From: Porphyromonadaceae bacterium UBA7141
GTDB lineage: Bacteria; Bacteroidota; Bacteroidia; Bacteroidales; Muribaculaceae
Direction of reading: 5' to 3'
Length of the DNA: 39,902 bases
Assembly: GCA_002491945.1 (NCBI GenBank)
Contig: DKWX01000045.1
Coordinates: 1 to 39,902 of the forward strand
In this document: in pieces, positions 33,957 to 39,902 of the stretch
Position numbering within the stretch: position 1 is the stretch's first letter
How the letters are laid out: every line of letters begins with the position of its first letter
Made by a program: the position numbers and the translations under genes
The notes under the pieces: generated by a model
Databases searched by the model: none
Seen by the model: the letters and a program-made list of their open reading frames with translations, nothing else
What the model was told of the DNA's origin: nothing

Positions 33957-34751
33957 GTGAAATCAGGATATGTAGGATTGTGGTTCTTGCTGGCCACATC
34001 CTTGATTGTTTTTATACTTATGTCGTTTGCCGACGACATCTCCATAGGCGTCTATACGGTAAGAAAGGCACCATTTGCAGAGACCCTCCTTTCCGATCCT
34101 GAGCGCGAAGCCCGCGAGGCGGCCGTTGCCGATTCCATCCTGCAGGTGGCGCGCGAGGAGCTGCAGGCAAGGAAGGTAGAGGTCGACAGTACTCCACAGT
34201 CGATTCTGCTCATAGGCGACTCCATGACAATGAATCTCGCACTCCGCCTTGCCGAATATGCCAAAGCCAACGGCCATATTTTCAATGCAGTCAACTGGGA
34301 TTCAAGCGGCACCGTCAAATGGGCCAAATCCGGCCATGTGGCTGAATTTGTGAAGGAATTCGGGGCTACCTACGTATTCATATCACTCGGAGCCAACGAG
34401 TTGTATCTCAAGAATCCGGCCACCCACCGCCATTTCGTCGACACTATAATATCCCAGGTAGGCGACCGCCCCTATGTGTGGATCGGCCCGCCGAACTGGA
34501 AGGAAGACGAGGGGCTGAACGATATGATAGAAGCCGCATGTGCGCCGGGCAGCTACTTCCGTAGCGCCGGGATGGAATTCAAGCGTAAGAAGGACGGCAT
34601 ACATCCCACCCGCGAATCATCGGCGCTTTGGATTGACAGTATAGCACGCTGGATGCCAAATTCAAGTCATCCCATATTGCTCAATGCTCCAACTCTTGAG
34701 CTTGGCAAGGTCAACGCCAATATCCGGTATATGAAGTCGACCGACAAATGA
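33957..34751 (+). CDS. Membrane-anchored SGNH/GDSL hydrolase
   Basis: The 264-aa protein has a single N-terminal membrane anchor (LWFLLATSLIVFILMSF) and then an SGNH esterase fold with block I LLIGDSMT (nucleophile Ser about 89), block III SLGANE (Asn about 147) and block V DGIHPT (Asp about 213, His about 216). Such proteins often remove or transfer acetyl groups on polysaccharides, and the downstream MBOAT protein supports an O-acetylation pair like AlgJ/AlgI. The start is a GTG; no better ATG lies in frame upstream. It is separated from the MBOAT gene by repeat copy 4. Confidence 0.8.
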   Translation: MKSGYVGLWFLLATSLIVFILMSFADDISIGVYTVRKAPFAETLLSDPEREAREAAVADSILQVAREELQARKVEVDSTPQSILLIGDSMTMNLALRLAEYAKANGHIFNAVNWDSSGTVKWAKSGHVAEFVKEFGATYVFISLGANELYLKNPATHRHFVDTIISQVGDRPYVWIGPPNWKEDEGLNDMIEAACAPGSYFRSAGMEFKRKKDGIHPTRESSALWIDSIARWMPNSSHPILLNAPTLELGKVNANIRYMKSTDK

Positions 34752-34840
34752 TGCGTGAGATTCTCAAATAATCTTCCACATCGCGGATGTGTCATAATCA
34801 TCGTCTGCTCCCGCAGTCGCCCTGACATCAGAAATTTAAA

Positions 34841-35063
34841 TAAGTCAGTGTCCAAATATACAATATGTGTGGATATTTTCAGTCGATTCCGGTGCGGAGT
34901 GAAAGAGAATATGAACATATTATGCTGAGCGACAGGCCGGAGCGGCCAAAAGAAGCCGCGGCAGGATAAAAGATTTCCTATCAAATACTATCGTGCAAAT
35001 TTGGACACATATATATCGTTTGAATTTGAACACTTGCATATCGTTTGAATTTGAATACTTACC
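34841..35063 (+). repeat. Dispersed ~170-220 bp element, copy 4 with three 25-bp tandem terminal units
   Basis: The left end TAAGTCAGTGTCCAAATATA (34841-34860) pairs with the right end at 34993-35013: GTGTCCAAAT matches ATTTGGACAC perfectly, although both differ from the other copies (C for T, G for A). The interior has CAGTCGATTCCGG, GAGAATATGAACATAT and AAGAAGCCGC. The right end is then extended by two more 25-bp units (35014-35038, 35039-35063), giving three in tandem from 34989. It ends 37 bp before the MBOAT start. Confidence 0.88.
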
Positions 35064-35100
35064 TATAATCAATCCTTCCGATTGAATCCCGAATCAGTAT

Positions 35101-36597
35101 ATGTTAGATTTAGAAACGTTGCAGCATCATGTCATGCTCGGAGCCAAAAACGTATGGTCGATGCTTGCCTACGATCCCTCGGCACCGATGCTCTTTTCAA
35201 GCGGATTGTTCTGGCTTCTCTTCATACTGATATTGCCCGTATATGTGGCGCTGAAGTCGAGCAAGAGTAAGATGGTATTCTTTATCGTACTCTTTTCACT
35301 TTATTTTTATTATAAGTCGTCGGGACTATTCTTCTTGATGCTTATAGGCACATCGTGGGTCGACTGGCTCATTTCAGTTCGCATCAGCCATGCCGCCACC
35401 CCCGGGCGCCGCAAGGCATGGATGTGGCTTTCAATCATACTGTCGCTATCTGTATTGGGATATTTCAAATATGCCAACTTTTTCCTGTGGAACTGGAATC
35501 AGATGGTACATGGCAATTTCCAGCCTCTTGATGTGATACTCCCCGTAGGCATAAGTTTCTACACATTCCAGTCTATCTCCTACGTGGTGGATGTCTATAA
35601 GGAACGTATACGCCCGACGCGCCTCTGGATTGACTATCTTTTCTTTCTGTCCTTCTTCCCGGCTCTGGTGGCAGGGCCAATAGTGCGTGCCGACTATTTT
35701 CTGCCGCAGCTCGAAAAAAATGAGCGTGCCACTCCGGATATGGTGTGGGGAGGCCTGTGGCTTATTGTGATAGGTATCGTAAAAAAAGCACTCATCGCCG
35801 ATTATATCGCACAGTATAATGATTTGATTTTCAACGATCCTCAGCTCTATACCGGAGTCCAGACACTGATGGGTGTGCTGGGGTATACGATGCAGATATA
35901 TTGCGATTTCTCAGGATATTCCGACATGGCAATCGGTCTGGCGCTGATTATGGGTTTCCGACTGGGCATCAATTTCAACGCGCCGTATCAGAGCCGCAAC
36001 CTCACAGAATTCTGGCGCCGCTGGCACATTTCACTTTCCTCCTGGCTACGCGATTACCTTTATATTCCACTCGGAGGCAACCGCAAAGGCACATTCCGCA
36101 CCTATCTCAACAACTTCCTGACAATGCTCATCGGCGGATTATGGCACGGCGCGGCGTGGAAATTCGTGTTCTGGGGTGCGATGCATGGTGTGGGACTTGC
36201 CATACATAAGGCATCCTTGCCTGTATTGAAGAAGATTCCGGATAATTTTGTGACCATCTTCATATCATGGGCGCTGACGTTTGTCTATGTGTCATTGCTA
36301 TGGGTATTCTTCCGTGCGGCATCCTTTTCCGACAGCATTCTAATCATACGCAACATATTTGTCGATTTCCAATGGAATCAGATTCCGCAGTTTGCCGAGG
36401 CACGTCCGGAATGGTGTGTGATGATGGCCACATTGATACTCTTTCATTTCTTTCCGGAGAAGTGGGGTAGGGGAGTAGAGCGCTTCTTCGTGCGTTCACC
36501 CTGGGTTATAAAGCTTGGAGTATTCATTATAGCCGTACAGCTTGTCATCGAATTCATGACATCCGAGGTGGCTCCGTTCATTTACTTCCAGTTCTAA
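35101..36597 (+). CDS. MBOAT-family O-acyltransferase (AlgI-like)
   Basis: The 498-aa membrane protein has about 11 hydrophobic segments. The family core EFWRRWHISLSSWLRDYLYIPLGGNRKG (303-330) and the conserved histidine in GGLWHGA (His about 349) are present, as is DFSGYSDMAIG (269-279). AlgI-type MBOAT proteins pass acetyl groups across the inner membrane for polysaccharide O-acetylation. With the upstream SGNH hydrolase it probably modifies a cell-envelope glycan; the target cannot be told. A terminator follows. Confidence 0.92.
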   Translation: MLDLETLQHHVMLGAKNVWSMLAYDPSAPMLFSSGLFWLLFILILPVYVALKSSKSKMVFFIVLFSLYFYYKSSGLFFLMLIGTSWVDWLISVRISHAATPGRRKAWMWLSIILSLSVLGYFKYANFFLWNWNQMVHGNFQPLDVILPVGISFYTFQSISYVVDVYKERIRPTRLWIDYLFFLSFFPALVAGPIVRADYFLPQLEKNERATPDMVWGGLWLIVIGIVKKALIADYIAQYNDLIFNDPQLYTGVQTLMGVLGYTMQIYCDFSGYSDMAIGLALIMGFRLGINFNAPYQSRNLTEFWRRWHISLSSWLRDYLYIPLGGNRKGTFRTYLNNFLTMLIGGLWHGAAWKFVFWGAMHGVGLAIHKASLPVLKKIPDNFVTIFISWALTFVYVSLLWVFFRAASFSDSILIIRNIFVDFQWNQIPQFAEARPEWCVMMATLILFHFFPEKWGRGVERFFVRSPWVIKLGVFIIAVQLVIEFMTSEVAPFIYFQF

Positions 36598-36649
36598 ACC
36601 ATCATCCGCTACATCTTATCCGATACAGCACTGTCAGTTGTAAGAATTC

Positions 36650-36695
36650 GCGGAGGTGTCTTTGAATGTTTCCAAAAGGCACCTCCGCCGTATTT
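36650..36695 (+). terminator. Terminator after MBOAT gene
   Basis: A 14-bp stem with one wobble pair (36650-36663 with about 36675-36688), outer GCGGAGGTG/CACCTCCGC, is followed by a T-rich tract. Confidence 0.8.
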
Positions 36696-36725
36696 GTTCT
36701 AAGATTAATATTCAAGGAGTTTACA

Positions 36726-36899
36726 ATGCGCCATCGTGAAATGATAGTAGAATACCTTACTACAACCGATAATCCAGCAATGGCTGCTGCTTCAATCAAA
36801 GCCTTTGCCCATCCGTTCCTTGATGACCGCCAGTTTGCCAAGGGAAGCTGCGAATTAGACCGCCTCATTTCCAATTTCCAGCTGTTCAAGAAGACATGA
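36726..36899 (+). CDS. Possible small protein, unknown
   Basis: A 57-aa ORF beginning MRHREMIVEYLTTTDNPAMAAASIKAFAHPFLDDRQFAKGSCELDRLISNF. A purine-rich AAGGAG lies about 6 nt before the ATG, unusually close to a Shine-Dalgarno match for this phylum. It contains no membrane segment. No family was recognised. It lies after the MBOAT terminator with no clear promoter of its own, so it may be a chance ORF or the remnant of a larger gene. Confidence 0.35.
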   Translation: MRHREMIVEYLTTTDNPAMAAASIKAFAHPFLDDRQFAKGSCELDRLISNFQLFKKT

Positions 36900-37199
36900 A
36901 CCGAAATCGCAGCCGTGGGTTTAAGCGTTAAATATGACCTAAATATCCCCGATTGTAACCTCATTGTACCTCGTCGCCGTAACTTGCGAAATATCAGCGT
37001 CCAAAAGATTTACTCTACAAATAAACTATGTCGTAATCGCCTGAATTTACGGAATTTTCACTAACTTTGCAACCTAAAGCGTTTCGCTGACAAAGACCAC
37101 CACAATATAAGAGAAATTTTATAACACGATATAACGGAACTCCCTTGTAGACGCAAAGGTTTGGTCGCCTGTTAGCCTACTTTGGGGGTCTTATCTTAT
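36900..37199 (+). promoter_or_regulatory. Leader region of the restriction-modification operon
   Basis: The -7 box TAACTTTG is at 37062-37069, about 130 nt before the methyltransferase ATG. A long-range pairing AAGACC (about 37094) with GGTCTT (about 37188) could form in the leader just before the start codon. Otherwise I see nothing in this stretch. Composition begins to shift to higher AT here. Confidence 0.5.
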
Positions 37200-38303
37200 A
37201 TGAAGGAGATAAAAGACAAATTAGCCTCCAATACTATTCGAACCATCTCTCTATTCTCTGGTGCAGGTGGTTTGGATATTGGCGCTATTTATGCAGGAGC
37301 TCAGATTATATGGGCAAATGACATGAAGAAAGAGGCATGCGAGTCTTATGCTTTGAATATTGGAGAACACATCCATCAAGGTGACATAAACTCATATATT
37401 CCTTCTCTTTCGGACTATGATAACATAGACCTTGTTATAGGTGGACCGCCATGTCAGGGCTTTTCTGTTGCAGGCAAAATGGACGCCAACGATGAGCGAA
37501 GCAAACTAATATGGAGTTACGCCAAAGTCATAGAAACGGTTAAGCCGAAAGCATTTGTCATGGAAAATGTTAAGGCACTTGCAACACTTGAGAAGTGGGC
37601 TTCTGTAAGAGCTGCACTTTTGACTAAGTTTGCAGACTTGGGCTATTCCGTGAATTTCATGGTTTTAAATGCCTCAGACTTTGATGTTCCACAAGCAAGA
37701 GAACGAGTTTTTTTTGTGGGATTTCATAATGGGTCACTCTCGACCCCAGACTTGGATAGTATGATTATTCCGTACAAGGTAAAGGCTAAAAGTGTAAGAG
37801 AAGCTTTAGCTATTCTTGATAGGGCTGGTGAAGGAAATAATAAAAACCTTTGTAAAGCCAGAATTACACTTACGCACAATCCGATATTACGGAAATCTGC
37901 TTATGCCGGAATGCTTTTCAATGGGCTTGGTCGTCCGATAAAATTGGATGGTTATAGTGCCACATTACCTGCTTCAATGGGTGGCAATAAAACCCCTATA
38001 ATTGATGAAAGAGCTCTGTACGAAGGTAAATCTCCTTGGATTGAGGATTACCGAGATAGAGTTGAAAAAGACTCGTCAATTGCAAAAACTGAGATAGTAC
38101 CTGAGTATTTGCGGCGAATGACTGTCGATGAAGCACGAGTTATTCAAACATTTCCTTTAGAATATAAATTCTGCGGTTCACAATCAGCACAGTATACCCA
38201 AATAGGAAATGCAGTGCCTTGCAATCTTTCTAAAGCTGTGTGCTCTATGGTGATAGACGTAATTAAAGGAAATGCCCCAATTATTTATTCAGGACTATTC
38301 TAA
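37200..38303 (+). CDS. DNA (cytosine-5-)-methyltransferase of a SacI-like type II system
   Basis: The 367-aa enzyme transfers methyl from SAM to cytosine C5 in its target. Motif I LFSGAGG (18-24), motif IV GGPPCQGFS with catalytic Cys about 85, motif VI MENV (121-124), motif VIII QARERV (165-170) and motif X QIGNAVP (334-340) are all present and in order. The target recognition region lies between VIII and IX. ATG 37200 was chosen over a TTG at 37182. The paired nuclease lies 2 nt downstream. Codon use and AT content differ from the upstream genes, which points to acquisition. If the nuclease is truly SacI-like the target would be GAGCTC, which is inference. Confidence 0.93.
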   Translation: MKEIKDKLASNTIRTISLFSGAGGLDIGAIYAGAQIIWANDMKKEACESYALNIGEHIHQGDINSYIPSLSDYDNIDLVIGGPPCQGFSVAGKMDANDERSKLIWSYAKVIETVKPKAFVMENVKALATLEKWASVRAALLTKFADLGYSVNFMVLNASDFDVPQARERVFFVGFHNGSLSTPDLDSMIIPYKVKAKSVREALAILDRAGEGNNKNLCKARITLTHNPILRKSAYAGMLFNGLGRPIKLDGYSATLPASMGGNKTPIIDERALYEGKSPWIEDYRDRVEKDSSIAKTEIVPEYLRRMTVDEARVIQTFPLEYKFCGSQSAQYTQIGNAVPCNLSKAVCSMVIDVIKGNAPIIYSGLF

Positions 38304-38305
38304 TT

Positions 38306-39382
38306 ATGGCAACAATTGATTTTAGAACCGCAGGGTTGATATTAGAAAGAGCATTAGTAGAGGCTAATCCTGCAAATGACGATATTGGAGAAACCATATA
38401 TTCTGTCCTTACGGGCAGTCACAAAACTTATCGTTATATCTTGGTTAATGCATTACTTGCAAAAGCCACAAATCAAGCTGTGAATGCCTTAAGTCTTCAA
38501 AAAGGAGACGGTAAGCAAGGTAAATTTGATGCAAGGTCTTTGTGTCATAAAGTTCTTGTTCCATTTGAACGGCTAAAGTTTCAAGGTAGTATTGGAGATT
38601 CAAACGAGCCATTCCTTAATAAACCCGCACGCTTTGTTACTTTATCTACGGATAATGCAGTAAGAGCAGGACGAGATAGAGAAACCCTTGAAAGTGTTAT
38701 TCGTGTAATATCAAGCGTCACTACCAGTGAATTAGCCTATAAGTATCTTAGATCTGCAATGGCAGTGCTAAAGCATAATCATGAAAACTACCTTAAAAAG
38801 TTTTCAATAGGTGATGCATTGATTGACGTAAGTGAGTTTTCGCAATTGGTTCTTGACTACATTTATAAAATTACAAACCACACAATGGACGGGGAGGTTT
38901 GTCCATTAGTCGTTGCTGAACTGGAACGTCTGTATCTAGGTAAGGACTATAAGGTTGTTCCCCATAAAGTCAATGAGAGCGGCTCATCTTCAAAAGAAGT
39001 TGGAGACATCGACATCTTTGACTCTGAGGGTACACTGGTAAATGCGATTGATGTAAAGGACAAGAATTTCTCTGAGCAGGATGTTATTCATGCTATTTCA
39101 AAATTCCGACAAGCTAATTTAACCTCAAGCTTTTTCATATACGGTAAGAATGTTAATTTTGATGAAGACGCTGTATGCCAAGCCTTGAAGAAGATTGGGC
39201 GAGAAGGTCATTATTGCTGTTTGATTTCTATTCTCAGCTACGCAAAAATGAGAATTGCAGATTTAAAGGTTGTAACAGTAAGGGATTTTGTTGATGGTTT
39301 GCTCAAATTTTCGAAGCTAATTAATGCCAAGGACGACACAATCAATATAATCAAGACAATATCATCACAAATATTCAATTGA
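38306..39382 (+). CDS. Type II restriction endonuclease, SacI-like
   Basis: The 358-aa protein follows the methyltransferase with 2 nt between them. Its N-terminal half (TGSHKTYRYILVNALLAKATN and FDARSLCHKVLVPFERL and SNEPFLNKPARF) resembles what I recall of the SacI restriction endonuclease family. A PD-(D/E)xK-like active site can be proposed at GDIDIF (Asp about 234 and 236) followed by IDVKDK (Asp 249, Lys 251). If right it cuts at GAGCTC. The family assignment is from memory and no search was run. The gene is AT-rich. Confidence 0.8.
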   Translation: MATIDFRTAGLILERALVEANPANDDIGETIYSVLTGSHKTYRYILVNALLAKATNQAVNALSLQKGDGKQGKFDARSLCHKVLVPFERLKFQGSIGDSNEPFLNKPARFVTLSTDNAVRAGRDRETLESVIRVISSVTTSELAYKYLRSAMAVLKHNHENYLKKFSIGDALIDVSEFSQLVLDYIYKITNHTMDGEVCPLVVAELERLYLGKDYKVVPHKVNESGSSSKEVGDIDIFDSEGTLVNAIDVKDKNFSEQDVIHAISKFRQANLTSSFFIYGKNVNFDEDAVCQALKKIGREGHYCCLISILSYAKMRIADLKVVTVRDFVDGLLKFSKLINAKDDTINIIKTISSQIFN

Positions 39383-39383
39383 A

Positions 39384-39641
39384 ATGGAGGATTTTGCTTC
39401 TGCCATAAGCGATTTGCTTAAAAAATGGATGGGCGATAATGGATGGCGTTTTTGGCTTTGCGCATTTATCGTTTTATCCATTATGTGGTATGTTGAGCGG
39501 AATAATTATTGTGGCTATGGGGCATTATTTTCATTGTTAATGACAGTTCTCCTCTTAATTGGCTACATCCGTGAAATTGTACCTTTTTGTATATTTCAGT
39601 ATAGAACACTACTGATTATCAGCATAGTAAAGGCTTCTTGA
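39384..39641 (+). CDS. Small membrane protein downstream of the restriction gene
   Basis: The 85-aa protein has an N-terminal amphipathic-looking segment (MEDFASAISDLLKKWMGDNGW), then about two or three hydrophobic helices (FWLCAFIVLSIMWYV, YGALFSLLMTVLLLIGYI and IFQYRTLLIISIV). I do not recognise a family. It starts one base after the restriction gene stop codon, so it is probably co-transcribed and translationally coupled. A link with the restriction-modification system is inference; it may be an unrelated cargo gene or an added defence component. Confidence 0.6.
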   Translation: MEDFASAISDLLKKWMGDNGWRFWLCAFIVLSIMWYVERNNYCGYGALFSLLMTVLLLIGYIREIVPFCIFQYRTLLIISIVKAS

Positions 39642-39902
39642 TGAACGGTTAGAATTACTTTTGATTCTGTGAAGGGGCACGGATGTGGCTTTTGAACCTT
39701 TTGAAACGTATATTGTATATCGGTATAAGCTGGCAGAATGAGATTTTTTTAGGTAGTAACCAGCTATTTTTAGGGAGTGAAGTGTGAAAATGTCGAGAAA
39801 TTCTGCTGTATAACATTGTTTTCAAAATGTCGTATACATAAATTAACATGAATTTACAAATTTTGATTCGATTGACTGACAATGATTTGCAGGCATCTGC
39901 GG
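39642..39902. other. AT-rich intergenic end of window
   Basis: No supported gene is seen in this stretch. A 75-codon minus-strand ORF lacks family features. It holds the string CCTTTTGAAAC and the motif TTTTGAACCTTTTGAA (about 39690-39706), whose reverse complement is nearly shared with 30617-30635 before the HTH gene. Confidence 0.4.

Noticed and set aside
34989..35063. CRISPR array from three 25-bp repeats
   Set aside because: The units are contiguous with no spacers and there are no cas genes; they are built from the terminus of the dispersed element.
37200..39382. Avoidance of GAGCTC within the window as support for SacI specificity
   Set aside because: GAGCTC sites are seen, for example near 797, 4905, 19695, 37297 and 38011, including in the methyltransferase gene, so there is no visible avoidance.
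39655..39882. A 75-codon minus-strand ORF at the window end
   Set aside because: No recognisable features, AT-rich chance ORF in intergenic DNA.

Overview
The window looks like a chromosomal segment of a Bacteroidales gut bacterium, most likely Muribaculaceae. The evidence is the Bacteroidetes-type promoter boxes (TAnnTTTG) before many genes, a PPi-dependent phosphofructokinase, a complete aerotolerance (Bat) operon, the gene run sppA-lpxK-purine nucleoside phosphorylase-thiL, a DHH phosphoesterase-lipoprotein-phosphoglucosamine mutase cluster, and moderate GC coding sequence. The family-level placement is inference. The last ~2.7 kb is visibly AT-richer and looks acquired.

Layout. 1-180: tRNA-Cys with promoter and terminator. 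317-5936: central metabolism and transport (pfp, an MFS carrier, mdh, a YciO/TsaC-type protein). 6052-7648: MTA/SAH nucleosidase and a bile-acid-symporter-family carrier. 7701-9691: an accessory stretch in which a secreted inhibitor-I69-domain protein and a small membrane protein lie between copies of a dispersed repeat. 9707-12656 (minus): mazG, topB and a FeoB-associated-type small protein. 12826-15943: NrnA-like DHH phosphoesterase, lipoprotein, glmM. 16056-21598: sppA, lpxK (with an unusual C-terminal tail), purine nucleoside phosphorylase, thiL. 21698-30558: nine-gene aerotolerance operon (moxR, DUF58, a membrane protein, batA-batE). 30777-33707: small conserved HTH protein and mutS2. 33957-36597: SGNH hydrolase plus MBOAT acyltransferase, a likely surface O-acetylation pair. 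37200-39641: AT-rich SacI-like type II restriction-modification system followed by a small membrane protein.

Two features stand out beyond ordinary gene content. (1) A ~170-220 bp dispersed element with about 20-bp terminal inverted repeats occurs four times (7701-7869, 8994-9180, 17927-18132, 34841-35063) plus one 3' fragment (9607-9691). Every full copy lies just upstream of a gene and in the same orientation as it. In one copy both ends carry matching compensatory changes, and two copies end in 25-bp tandem units built from the terminal repeat. (2) The aerotolerance operon promoter holds two perfect palindromes sharing the core TTTGCAAA whose centres are exactly 30 bp apart, which looks like an operator pair for an unknown regulator.
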